A stretch of DNA of 64,000 nt from SHVZ01 sp041906305 (GTDB lineage: Bacteria; Pseudomonadota; Alphaproteobacteria; SHVZ01). The position numbers were made by a program, and so were the translations under genes. The notes under the pieces are model-generated. The model was given only the letters and a program-made list of their open reading frames with translations. It did no database searches and had not been told where the DNA came from. Shown one piece after another: positions 27,145 through 35,880 of the stretch (positions are counted from its first letter, which is position 1; every line of letters starts with the position of its first letter). The stretch lies in assembly GCA_041906305.1 (NCBI GenBank), contig JAYRJL010000002.1, positions 620,001-684,000 of the forward strand, in the 5' to 3' direction.

Positions 27145-27986
27145 TGCTTGCGCGCGAAGCCGACGACGGCGTCGACCAGAGTCGACAGGTTCGCGCGCAG
27201 CTTCTCGAATCCGGGACTGCGCGTGATCATCGCCTCGTCCATGTAGAGCGCGCGGTTGATCTCGATCTGCAACGCGTGCCGCCCGGCACCCGGATCGGAG
27301 TAGCGCATGATCAGTTCGAGTCCCTTGTAGGGATCGTTGATCGCGACCGAGTAGCCCATGCCAGCGAGAACGTCGCGCACCAGGGCAATGAACCTCGGGT
27401 CGCAGGTCCTGCCGTCGCGGTCGCCGAGCACGAAGTCCGGGCGACGCGCACCGGGATCGGTCGCCATCGCGTTGCCAACCGACTTCATCGAATGACAGTT
27501 GATGTGCCAGACCGTGCCGAAGCGCGCGTGCAGCTCGTCATAGGCGTCGCCGACCGCCCCGTGATACGGGGCATAGAAACGGTCGATCCGGGACTTGACC
27601 TCCGCAACGGTCAGACGCCTGCCGTGGACCGGCACGCCCGGCACCGCGAGACGGCGGATCAGCCCAAGACCCAGGCGGCTCTTCTCGGTCGGATTGAGGG
27701 GCTCGGGCCAGGTCTCCGACAGGAGATCCGGATCGATATCGGTCGCGGCGCGGTTGGGATCGATGTAGACGCGCGGGAAATGCGCCTCGATCAGGATCGC
27801 GCCTTTCGCCGGGCCGGCGCCGAACAGCTCATGGACGAAGGCGTCCTCTCCGGTCTTGAGCAGCTCCATCGGCGCGATCGGCTTGAAGTCGTCCGGGTAC
27901 AGCACGCCGCTGTGCGGGGAGTCGAACAATACCGGCGCCGGCGTCGCTTTCGGGTCATGTCTGGTGAGGACGCCGGGGATGTGCAT
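27141..27986 (-). CDS. N-formylglutamate amidohydrolase family protein
   Basis: A 281-residue zinc-dependent amidohydrolase of the HutG/FGase family. Conserved landmarks are FDSPHSGVLYP (residues about 21-31), HINCHSMKSVG, GDRDGRTCDPRF and LQIEINRALYMDE. True HutG enzymes hydrolyse N-formylglutamate in histidine breakdown, but no hut genes are here. The gene is wedged between a peptide-type ABC ATPase (four-base gap) and an esterase (overlap). A role in deacylating an imported N-acyl amino acid or peptide is therefore a reasonable inference. Confidence 0.88.
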   Translation of the reverse strand: MHIPGVLTRHDPKATPAPVLFDSPHSGVLYPDDFKPIAPMELLKTGEDAFVHELFGAGPAKGAILIEAHFPRVYIDPNRAATDIDPDLLSETWPEPLNPTEKSRLGLGLIRRLAVPGVPVHGRRLTVAEVKSRIDRFYAPYHGAVGDAYDELHARFGTVWHINCHSMKSVGNAMATDPGARRPDFVLGDRDGRTCDPRFIALVRDVLAGMGYSVAINDPYKGLELIMRYSDPGAGRHALQIEINRALYMDEAMITRSPGFEKLRANLSTLVDAVVGFARKQ

Positions 27987-27990
27987 CGGA

Positions 27991-28983
27991 TCAGCCGTCG
28001 TTAAGGTGGCAGGCGGAACGGCGGCCGGGAGCGATCTCCTTCAGCGCGGGCACCTCGCGCTTGCAGCGCTCCATCGCGTGCGGACAGCGCGGATGGAAGT
28101 GGCACCCGGTCGGCGGATTCAGCGGCGACGGAATCTCGCCTTTCACCGGCTCGAAGACCCGCTTCCTGGACTCGATCCGCGGCACGCCGCCGAGCAGAGC
28201 CTGCGTGTAGGGATGGTTCGGCGCGTGGAACAACGCCTCGGTCGGGCCGCTCTCGACCACGCGGCCGAGATACATGATCACCACGCGGTCGCTCAGATGC
28301 TCGACCACGCCGAGGTCGTGGCTGATGAAGAGATAGGTCAGGTTGAGGTCTCGGCGCAGATCCATGAACAGGTTCAGCACCTGAGCCTGGATGGAGACGT
28401 CCAGCGCCGCGACCGCCTCGTCGCAGATCAGGAACTCGGGCTTGACCGCGAGCGCGCGCGCGATGCCGATGCGCTGGCGCTGGCCACCCGAGAACTGGTG
28501 GGGATAGCGGCGGCGGAAGGCAGGATCGAGGCCGACCCGGCGCATCGTCGCCTCGACATAATCGCCGAATTCGCGACGATCGATCAGCCCATGGACCTTC
28601 GGCGCCTCGCCGATGATGTCCTCGACCCGCTTCCTCGGATTGAGCGAGGCGAACGGATCCTGGAAGATCATCTGCGTGCCGAGCTGCGCCTTGCCGCCCT
28701 TCAGCTTGTCGCCGGTCACGTCCTTGCCGCGATAGACTACACGACCTTCCGTCGGCGGCAGGATGCCGGCGGCGATGCGCCCGAGGGTCGACTTGCCGCA
28801 GCCGGACTCGCCGACGAGGCCAACGACTTCGCCTGGCCTGATCGAGAGGTCGACATGGTCGATCGCATGCACGACTTCCTCGCGCATGCCGGCACCGATC
28901 GCGTTCGCGATCCTGGCGGCGACGTCGAGCGGCTTGGCGAAGCGCTTGACGATGCCCTGGAGCTCGATGAGCGCCTCGCTCAC
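27991..28983 (-). CDS. Peptide-type ABC transporter ATPase (DppF/OppF-like)
   Basis: A 330-residue ATPase with Walker A GESGCGKST, signature FSGGQRQRIGIARAL and Walker B LICDEAVAALD. The glutamate after the Walker B aspartate is kept, but the usual PTSALD is VAALD. A C-terminal oligopeptide/dipeptide domain contains the cysteine cluster CHFHPRCPHAMERC, which in DppD/F-type proteins can bind an iron-sulfur cluster. The GTG start at 28981-28983 overlaps the preceding ATPase gene by GTGA. Confidence 0.93.
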   Translation of the reverse strand: MSEALIELQGIVKRFAKPLDVAARIANAIGAGMREEVVHAIDHVDLSIRPGEVVGLVGESGCGKSTLGRIAAGILPPTEGRVVYRGKDVTGDKLKGGKAQLGTQMIFQDPFASLNPRKRVEDIIGEAPKVHGLIDRREFGDYVEATMRRVGLDPAFRRRYPHQFSGGQRQRIGIARALAVKPEFLICDEAVAALDVSIQAQVLNLFMDLRRDLNLTYLFISHDLGVVEHLSDRVVIMYLGRVVESGPTEALFHAPNHPYTQALLGGVPRIESRKRVFEPVKGEIPSPLNPPTGCHFHPRCPHAMERCKREVPALKEIAPGRRSACHLNDG

Positions 28984-29960
28984 GCGCGTCCCTCCAGATG
29001 CGGGTGGATGCAGCGCGCCGCGCGGCCCGGCAGGTACTCGATCATCGGCGGCACGGCGGTACGGCAATCGTCCTGCACGCGCGGGCAGCGCTCGGCGAAC
29101 GGGCAACCGGTCGGCAGGTTCAGCAGCGACGGCGTCATGCCGGGAATCTGGGCGAGCGGGCTGCCGCGCTTGTTGCGGCTCGGCACGCTGCCGAGGAGAC
29201 CCTTCGTGTAGGGATGAAGCGGCCCGTCGAGCACGTCGTCGACCCGGCCGGACTCGGCGATACGGCCCGCGTACATCACGCAGATGTCGTCGGCGAGACC
29301 GGCGACGACCGAGAGGTCGTGGGTGATCCAGATCAGCGAGGTGCCGGTCTCGCGGCAGAGCTTCTGCACCTCGTAGAGGATCTGCCCCTGGATGGTCACG
29401 TCGAGCGCCGTGGTCGGCTCGTCGGCGATGATCAGCTCGGGATTGTTCAGAAGCGCGATCGCGATCGCGACCCGCTGGCGCATGCCGCCGGAGAACTGGT
29501 GCGGATAGGCGTTGAGGCGCTCCTCCGGCGAGGGAATGCCGACGCGACCAAGCGCATCGCGGGCGCGGGCACGGGCATCGTCGGCACCCACCTTGTGATG
29601 CGCCTGGACCGCCTCGATCATCTGCGTGTCGATGCGCAGGACCGGGTTGAGCGTCATCATCGGGTCCTGGAAGATCATCGCGATCCGGTTGCCGCGGACC
29701 GAGCGCAGGCGCTCCTCGGACTGCCCGACCAGGTTCTCGCCCTTGAACCGGATCTCCCCGTCGACGATGCGCCCCGGCGGATCGACGAGGCCCAGGATCG
29801 AGAAGCCGGTGATCGACTTGCCGGATCCGGACTCGCCGACGAGGCCCAGGATGCGGCCCTTGCCGATCTCGAAGGAGACGCCGTCCACCGCCTTCACCAC
29901 GCCACCGCGGGTGAAGAAGTGGGTCTTGAGATCGCGGACCGCGAGGGTGGGGGCGGTCAT
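28980..29960 (-). CDS. Peptide-type ABC transporter ATPase (DppD/OppD-like)
   Basis: A 326-residue ATPase with Walker A GESGSGKSI, signature FSGGMRQRVAIAIAL and Walker B LIIADEPTTALD. The C-terminal domain includes the PTGCPFAERCPRVQDDC cysteine cluster. The ATG at 29958-29960 (MTAPTLAVRDLKTHF) overlaps the permease gene stop by ATGA. With its partner it drives import through the two upstream permeases. Confidence 0.94.
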   Translation of the reverse strand: MTAPTLAVRDLKTHFFTRGGVVKAVDGVSFEIGKGRILGLVGESGSGKSITGFSILGLVDPPGRIVDGEIRFKGENLVGQSEERLRSVRGNRIAMIFQDPMMTLNPVLRIDTQMIEAVQAHHKVGADDARARARDALGRVGIPSPEERLNAYPHQFSGGMRQRVAIAIALLNNPELIIADEPTTALDVTIQGQILYEVQKLCRETGTSLIWITHDLSVVAGLADDICVMYAGRIAESGRVDDVLDGPLHPYTKGLLGSVPSRNKRGSPLAQIPGMTPSLLNLPTGCPFAERCPRVQDDCRTAVPPMIEYLPGRAARCIHPHLEGRA

Positions 29961-30862
29961 CGCTTCAGCCTCGGATTGAGGATGTCGCGAAGCTGGTCGC
30001 CGACCAGGTTGATCGAGATGATGGTGACCAGCAGCGCGATGCCCGGGAAGAAGCTGATCCAGTATTTGCCCGACAGCAGGTACTCGAAGCCGTTGGCGAT
30101 CAGAAGCCCCAGCGACGGTTCGGTGATCGGAAGCCCGATGCCGAGAAATGACAGCGTCGCCTCGAGCGCGATCGCGCCCGCAACCTGGACCGTGCCGATC
30201 ACGATCATCGGCGGCATGCAATTCGGCAGGACGTGGCTGAAGATGATCCGCGGCTTCGAGAGGCCGAGGCAGATGGCGGCTTCGACGTACTCGCGCCGCC
30301 GCTCGACCAACGCGGCGCCACGGACGACGCGGGCATAGTAGGACCATTGCACGATGATCAGCGCGAGGATGATCTTGCCGACGCCCTGGCCCAGGACAGC
30401 GAGCAGGATCAGCGCGATCAGGATGGTCGGAAAGCTGAGCTGCAGATCGACCAGGCGCATGATCAGCGTCTCGGTCCGCCCGCCGACATAGGCCGCGACC
30501 AGCCCCATCGCCATGCCGAGCATCATCGCGCAGATGCCGGAGAAGACACCGACCGCGAGGCTGGTCCGGAGTCCGTAGAAGATGCCGGACAGCATGTCGC
30601 GTCCCTGGCCGTCGGTGCCGAGCCAGAAGGTGATGCCGTCCATGCTCTTCGAGCCCGGCGGCAGCCGGCTGTCGAGAATGTCGAGCTTGGAGAGATCGTA
30701 GGGATTCTGCGGCGAGATCAGCGGCGCGAACAGCGCCACCAGCAGGATGATCGTCAGCACCACCGCGCCGCCGACGGCGAGCTTGTCCTCGGCGAATTCA
30801 GAGAGCAGGCGCCGGAACGGCGTCTCGACCTTGGCCGGGATGGCGGTGGCGGGATCGCTCAT
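29957..30862 (-). CDS. Peptide-type ABC transporter permease (DppC-like)
   Basis: A 301-residue membrane protein with the DppC opening (ILLVALFAPLISPQNPYDLSKLDILD), the extracytoplasmic WLGTDGQGRDMLSGIFYGLRTSL and the coupling loop EAAICLGLSKPRIIFSHVLPN. It overlaps dppB-type and dppD-type neighbours by ATGA at both ends. Confidence 0.94.
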   Translation of the reverse strand: MSDPATAIPAKVETPFRRLLSEFAEDKLAVGGAVVLTIILLVALFAPLISPQNPYDLSKLDILDSRLPPGSKSMDGITFWLGTDGQGRDMLSGIFYGLRTSLAVGVFSGICAMMLGMAMGLVAAYVGGRTETLIMRLVDLQLSFPTILIALILLAVLGQGVGKIILALIIVQWSYYARVVRGAALVERRREYVEAAICLGLSKPRIIFSHVLPNCMPPMIVIGTVQVAGAIALEATLSFLGIGLPITEPSLGLLIANGFEYLLSGKYWISFFPGIALLVTIISINLVGDQLRDILNPRLKR

Positions 30863-31836
30863 CCCTTGACGTCCTGCAGCCGCACCCGCGGGTCGATCAC
30901 CGAGTAGAGCACGTCGACGACCAGGTTGATGACGATGAACAGGAACACGATCATCATGAGATAGGCGACCATCACGGGACGGTCGAGCTGGTTGATCGAG
31001 TCGATGATCAGCTTGCCCATGCCCGGCCAGGCGAAGATCGACTCGGTGACGACGGCGAAGGCGATCAACCCGCCGATCTCAAGTCCGACGACGGTCACCA
31101 GCGGGATCAGGATGTTCTTCAGCACGTGGACGCCGACGACGCGCCGCTGCGTCAGTCCCTTGGCACGCGCGAACTTCACGTAGTCCTGCAGCAGCGTCTC
31201 GCGGACGCCGGCGCGGGTGAGGCGGATGATCAACGCCGTGTTGCCGAGCGCCAGGTTCACCGCCGGCAGGATCACGTGCGCGAGGCCGTCGCGCGTGAAC
31301 AGGCTCGACTTGAGCCCGAGGAAGGTCCCGACCTGACCGCGCCCGGTCGACGGCAGCCAGCCCAGCATCACCGCGAAGACCATGATGAACATCAGGCCCT
31401 GCCAGAAGCTCGGCAGGCTGAACCCGACGATGGATCCCGCCATGATGCCCTTGGAGGTCGCCGTCTGCGGCTTGAGCCCAGCATAGAGCCCGAGCGGAAT
31501 GCCGACGATCAGAGACAGAGCGACCGCGGTGAAGGCGAGCTCGAGGGTGGCGGGCATGCGCTCGAAGATCAGGCGGAGCGCCGGCTCGTTGAAGACGAAG
31601 GAGCGGCCGAGGTCGCCGGCGATCGCATTTTTCAGGAAGACGAAATACTGCTCCCACAGCGGCAGATCGAGGCCGAGGGCGCGGATCGCGCGCTCGCGTT
31701 CCATCTGGTCCGCGTCAGGCGAGATCAGGATGTCGACCGGGTTGCCGATGGCGAAGACGCCAAGGAACACGATCACCGACATGACCAGCAGGATGACGAC
31801 GCTCTGCATCAAGCGTCGAACGATGAAGACGGTCAT
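30859..31836 (-). CDS. Peptide-type ABC transporter permease (DppB-like)
   Basis: A 325-residue permease. The N-terminus IVRRLMQSVVILLVMSVIVFLGVF and the loop TRAGVRETLLQDYVKFARAKGLTQRRVVGVHVLKNILIP, which contacts the ATPase, are typical of DppB. The final ALVVDVLYSVIDPRVR-like end (here VVDVLYSVIDPRVRLQD) is also characteristic. It follows the binding-protein gene by 127 bases containing a strong hairpin. Confidence 0.94.
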   Translation of the reverse strand: MTVFIVRRLMQSVVILLVMSVIVFLGVFAIGNPVDILISPDADQMERERAIRALGLDLPLWEQYFVFLKNAIAGDLGRSFVFNEPALRLIFERMPATLELAFTAVALSLIVGIPLGLYAGLKPQTATSKGIMAGSIVGFSLPSFWQGLMFIMVFAVMLGWLPSTGRGQVGTFLGLKSSLFTRDGLAHVILPAVNLALGNTALIIRLTRAGVRETLLQDYVKFARAKGLTQRRVVGVHVLKNILIPLVTVVGLEIGGLIAFAVVTESIFAWPGMGKLIIDSINQLDRPVMVAYLMMIVFLFIVINLVVDVLYSVIDPRVRLQDVKG

Positions 31837-31915
31837 ACGGCCCTGTTCCCCTGCCCCGACACGTTGGCGGCCGGGTCCGCGGACTTTATCGGCCGCCCTA
31901 TGCGGCGTCGAGGAC

Positions 31916-31955
31916 GGAGTCCTTCCCTGGCTATGGGACGCCAGGGAAGGACTCC
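31916..31955 (-). repeat. 16-bp perfect hairpin between binding protein and permease genes
   Basis: GGAGTCCTTCCCTGGC (31916-31931) and its exact complement (31940-31955) flank an eight-base loop. No T-tract follows on the minus strand, so this is more likely an mRNA-stabilising or processing hairpin than a terminator. Such a structure after a binding-protein gene usually keeps its message more abundant than that of the permeases downstream. Confidence 0.7.
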
Positions 31956-31963
31956 AACCCGTA

Positions 31964-33550
31964 CTACTTCGCCGTGACGACCTCGGTCGCCATGGTCTGC
32001 TGGTCGGCCCGCGCGGTGTAGGTGAGCCCCTTCTTCAAGGCCCAGGTCGACACCTCGTAGTGCAGCGGGATGATTCCGACGTCGCGGACGCCGATCTCGC
32101 TGGCCTTGGCCAGGAGGTCGCCGCGCTTCTTGTCGTCGACGGTGCGGAGCGCCTCGGCGAGCGTCTTGTCGAGCTCCGGGTTGCTGTAGCGGCCGCGGTT
32201 CGCCTGGCCCATGCCGGTGTCCTTGTTGAAGGTCGCCAGCAGCGAGCGCAGCGTCGAGGAGGTCTCGCCGGTGCCGGAGCCCCAGCCGACCAGGAAGATC
32301 GAGAATTCCTGGTTCGAAGCCTTGCCGGCGAAGGTCGCCCACGGCAGTGCCTCGACCTTGGCCTCGATGCCGATGCGGCTCCACATCTGGGCCACCGTCT
32401 GGATGACGCGGCCGTCGTTGATGTAGCGGTCGTTCGGGCCGTGGATCGTGACGGTGAAGCCGTTAGAATAGCCTGCGTCGGCCAGCAGCTTCTTGGCACC
32501 GTCCGGATCGTACTTCTCAGGCTTCAGGTTCTTGCTGGTACCGAAGAAGCTCTCGGCCAGCAGCTGGCCGGCCGGGACCGCGACGCCTTCCATCACGCGC
32601 TCGACGATGCCGTCACGGTTGATCGACTTCGACAGCGCCTGACGGACGCGGAGGTCCTTGAGCGGGTTCTTCGCCAGCGGCTTTCCCGCCTTGTCGGTGA
32701 AGAACGGCGTCACGTCCCGCTGGTGATCCATGTGCAGGTAGATCAGCCGGTTCGACGCCGCCTGGGCCAACGTGATGTTGGCGTTGCCCTTGAGCTTCTC
32801 GATGTCGGCGGTCGGGACGGCCTCGATCATCTGGACGTCACCCGACAGGATCGCGGCGACGCGCGCCGCCGGATTGGTGATCAGGCGGAAGGTCGCCTTC
32901 TTCCACTCGGGCTTCTTGCCCCAATAGGCTTCGTTGCGCTCCATGACGATGCGCTCGCCGCGGGCGTAGTCGGTGAACTTGTACGGCCCGGTTCCGATCG
33001 CGGCCGTGAGCCGGTTGAAGTCCTCGGTCGGCGCCTCGACCATCTTCTTGCTGACGATGAAGAAGTTGGAGAGGTCGTTCGGCATCAGCGGGTAGGGGCC
33101 ATCGGTCTTGAGCTCGATGGTCAGCGGATCGACGACGACGATGTTCTTGATCGCCTTGGTGTAGATCGTGAAGGCCGACGGGCTGTTCGGGACCCAGGCG
33201 ACGCGCTTCACGGTCGCGACCACGTCCTCGGCGGTGAAGTCCGAGCCGTCGTGGAACTTCACGCCCGGGCGGAGCTTGATCACCCAGGTATTGTCGTCCT
33301 TGGCCGTCCAGGACGTGGCCAGGCCGGGCACGAGCTGCTGGTTGTGGTCCTGCTCGACCAGGTTGTTGAAGACGTGCTGGGCGATGTTGTTGTTCGGGGT
33401 CAGCGCGTGGAAATGCGGGTCGAGCGAGGTGACCGACGCGCCCAGCGCGACCGTGAGGTCCTGGGCGGCGACCGGGGCCGCGGCGGTCCCGGCGCCGAGG
33501 CCGAGCGCGGCCCCCAGCGCGACGCCTACCGTTCGTTTAGCAATGGTCAT
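31964..33550 (-). CDS. Family-5 ABC transporter substrate-binding protein (peptide type)
   Basis: A 528-residue periplasmic protein. The signal peptide (MTIAKRTVGVALGAALGLGAGTAAAPVAA) leads into DLTVALGASVTSLDPHFHAL. The family motif LATSWTAKDDNTWVIKLRPGVKFHDGSDFTAEDV (about 65-98) marks it as SBP_bac_5. The ATG at 33548-33550 follows AGGGAG. It heads a six-gene operon with two permeases, two ATPases, the amidohydrolase and the esterase. The ligand is unassigned; dipeptides, N-acyl amino acids or opine-like compounds fit the context. Confidence 0.92.
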   Translation of the reverse strand: MTIAKRTVGVALGAALGLGAGTAAAPVAAQDLTVALGASVTSLDPHFHALTPNNNIAQHVFNNLVEQDHNQQLVPGLATSWTAKDDNTWVIKLRPGVKFHDGSDFTAEDVVATVKRVAWVPNSPSAFTIYTKAIKNIVVVDPLTIELKTDGPYPLMPNDLSNFFIVSKKMVEAPTEDFNRLTAAIGTGPYKFTDYARGERIVMERNEAYWGKKPEWKKATFRLITNPAARVAAILSGDVQMIEAVPTADIEKLKGNANITLAQAASNRLIYLHMDHQRDVTPFFTDKAGKPLAKNPLKDLRVRQALSKSINRDGIVERVMEGVAVPAGQLLAESFFGTSKNLKPEKYDPDGAKKLLADAGYSNGFTVTIHGPNDRYINDGRVIQTVAQMWSRIGIEAKVEALPWATFAGKASNQEFSIFLVGWGSGTGETSSTLRSLLATFNKDTGMGQANRGRYSNPELDKTLAEALRTVDDKKRGDLLAKASEIGVRDVGIIPLHYEVSTWALKKGLTYTARADQQTMATEVVTAK

Positions 33551-33652
33551 GGCATGATCTCCCTGTTCCATGGCACCCTTCCGGGCATCTGCCCTATCGG
33601 CTATTAGCCTCTGCCCTACCGGTCAACCGGAAAGACGACCCCCACCAGCCCG

Positions 33653-34873
33653 ATGACTGATCCTCGCGACTCTCTCCTGCTCAAGCGCCTTCCCTCCGAT
33701 CAAACTCCGGAGGAACGGACCACCGGCGTCATCCCCTCGCAATTCCTCCGGCACATGATCGAGCAGAAGGAGATCACCGCGCTCGAGGAGATCGACCCCG
33801 CCCAGGTGCAGCCGGCCAGCCTCGACCTGCGGCTCGGCCATGAGGCCTACCGCGTCGTCGCCAGCTTCCTGCCCGGGCCCAACGCCACCGTCGCCGAGCG
33901 GCTGGAGCGGGTCACCATGCACACGCTCGACCTCACCAAGGGCGCGGTGCTCGAGAAGGACTGCGTCTACATCATTCCGCTGCTCGAGGGCGTCGCGTTC
34001 AAGAAGCGCATCTCCGCGCTCGCCAACCCGAAAAGCTCGACCGGCCGCCTCGACGTCTTTGCCCGCGTCATCACCGACCGCGGCACCGAGTTCGACCGCA
34101 TCCCCGAGCGCTATCACGGCCCGCTCTACGTCGAAGTCTGCCCGCGCGCCTTCAGCGTCAAGGTCCGCAAGGGAAGCCGGCTCGTGCAGATGCGCGTCAA
34201 GCGCGGCTCGCCCTCCTTGAGCGACAAGGCCCTGCGAGAACTGCAGCGCGAGGTCGGCATCATCGGCGTCGGCGTCGACGGCACCGATCTCACCGACCAA
34301 CAGATCGAGATGTTCGAGGGCCAGATCATGGCCAAGCCCGAGAACATCCGGAGCGGCATCGCCTTCACCGTCGACGTCCGGGGCGAGGGCCCCGGATCGG
34401 TCGTCGGGTATCGCGCGCGCCGGAATACCGACGTCGTCGACATGGACCGGGTCAAGGGCTACGCCGCCGAGGACTTCTGGGAAGAGATCCACGCGCCGCA
34501 TGATGGACGCGGCATCGTCCTGGATCCGCACGACTTCTACATCCTGGCCTCCAAGGAGGCGGTACGCATCCCGTCCGGATACGCGGCCGAGATGCTGGCC
34601 TACGACACGCTGGTCGGTGAGTTCCGGGTGCACTACGCCGGCTTCTTCGATCCGGGCTTCGGCGATCCCGAACTCGGCGCCGCCGGCACGCGGGCCGTGC
34701 TGGAGGTCCGCGTCCACGAGGTGCCGTTCATGATCGAGGACGGACAGGTGGTCGGCCGCCTGGTCTACGAACCGCTGATCGCCAAGCCCGACAAGCTCTA
34801 CGGCCAGGGCATCGGCTCGTCCTATCAGCGCCAGGGCCTGGTGCTCGGCAAGCACTTCCGCCGCCGCGCTTGA
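33653..34873 (+). CDS. dcd: dCTP deaminase, long tandem-domain form
   Basis: A 406-residue enzyme that deaminates dCTP to dUTP. It is about twice the E. coli Dcd length because the dUTPase/Dcd fold occurs twice. The first copy includes RISALANPKSSTGRLDVFARVI and YVEVCPRAFSVKVRKGSRL; the second LAYDTLVGEFRVHYAGFFDPGFG and AVLEVRVHEVPFMIEDGQVVGRL. This long form is annotated as 2'-deoxycytidine 5'-triphosphate deaminase in alphaproteobacteria. It is divergent from the peptide-transporter operon across 102 bases. No strong ribosome site stands before the ATG. Confidence 0.9.
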   Translation: MTDPRDSLLLKRLPSDQTPEERTTGVIPSQFLRHMIEQKEITALEEIDPAQVQPASLDLRLGHEAYRVVASFLPGPNATVAERLERVTMHTLDLTKGAVLEKDCVYIIPLLEGVAFKKRISALANPKSSTGRLDVFARVITDRGTEFDRIPERYHGPLYVEVCPRAFSVKVRKGSRLVQMRVKRGSPSLSDKALRELQREVGIIGVGVDGTDLTDQQIEMFEGQIMAKPENIRSGIAFTVDVRGEGPGSVVGYRARRNTDVVDMDRVKGYAAEDFWEEIHAPHDGRGIVLDPHDFYILASKEAVRIPSGYAAEMLAYDTLVGEFRVHYAGFFDPGFGDPELGAAGTRAVLEVRVHEVPFMIEDGQVVGRLVYEPLIAKPDKLYGQGIGSSYQRQGLVLGKHFRRRA

Positions 34874-34924
34874 GTCCTCTAGGATGGGCGCGTCAGGTCC
34901 CTATCCGCAGGCGAGGACGTATCC

Positions 34925-35878
34925 GTGGACGACGAGGCGTATCCGGTCGAGCTGACCGCACCATCGCTGGCGCCATATAGGCGCGGCAACACCGGTATCG
35001 ACTACGTCACGACCTTCGATTCCGGCGTCTCCGGGCCGCATGTGATGGTCAATGCGCTGACCCACGGCAACGAGATCTGCGGGGCGATCGCCGTCGACTT
35101 CCTGTTCCGCGAAGGAGTGCGGCCTGCACGCGGCAAGCTGACCCTCGCCTTCGCCAACGTCGCCGCCTACAACGCCTTCGATCCGAAGAAGCCGACCGCG
35201 TCCCGCTTCGTCGACGAGGATTTCAACCGGGTCTGGGCAGAATCCGTCCTGGACGGCCCGCGCCGGTCGGCAGAACTCGTCCGTGCGCGCCAAATGCGGC
35301 CGCTGATCGATACGGTCGACTACCTTCTCGACATCCATTCGATGCAGCACAAGACGCCGCCGCTAGGTCTCTCGGGTCCGCTCAAGAAGGGCCAGACCTT
35401 CGCCCTCGGCATCGGCGTGCCCGAGATCGTCGTCGCCGACCAGGGTCACGCCGCTGGGAAGCGCATGCGGGACTACGGCTTCTTCGGCGTCGAATCCGAC
35501 CCACGCAACGCCTACCTGGTCGAATGCGGCCAGCACTGGGAGAAGGCATCGGCCGACGTCGCCATCGATTGCTCGCTCCGCTTTCTCAAGCACACCGAAG
35601 CCGTCGCGACCTCATTCCTCGAGCGCTATCTTCCGAAGGAAGCGCCGAAACGCCAGCGCGTGATCGAGGTGACCGAGGCGGTGACGGTGATGAGCGATGA
35701 TTTCCGCTTCGCCGGTCCCTATCGCGGCATGGAAGAGTTCGCGGCGAAGGGAACCGAGATCGGCCGTGACGGCGGCAAGCCGGTGCTCACCCCGTACGAC
35801 GGCTGCGTGCTGATCATGCCGTCGCGACGGCTGCGGAAGGGCCTGACCGCCGTCCGCCTCGGCCGCTATATCGCCTAA
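34925..35878 (+). CDS. Succinylglutamate desuccinylase/aspartoacylase family zinc hydrolase
   Basis: A 317-residue M14-type metallohydrolase of the AstE/AspA family. Zinc ligands are suggested by THGNE (His and Glu near residues 45-48) and DIHSM (His near 139). FNRVWAES follows the family's substrate loop. The GTG start at 34925 has a GAGG upstream. No arginine-catabolism genes flank it, so the acyl-amino-acid substrate is open. The next gene starts two bases after its stop. Confidence 0.85.
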   Translation: MDDEAYPVELTAPSLAPYRRGNTGIDYVTTFDSGVSGPHVMVNALTHGNEICGAIAVDFLFREGVRPARGKLTLAFANVAAYNAFDPKKPTASRFVDEDFNRVWAESVLDGPRRSAELVRARQMRPLIDTVDYLLDIHSMQHKTPPLGLSGPLKKGQTFALGIGVPEIVVADQGHAAGKRMRDYGFFGVESDPRNAYLVECGQHWEKASADVAIDCSLRFLKHTEAVATSFLERYLPKEAPKRQRVIEVTEAVTVMSDDFRFAGPYRGMEEFAAKGTEIGRDGGKPVLTPYDGCVLIMPSRRLRKGLTAVRLGRYIA

Positions 35879-35880
35879 GA

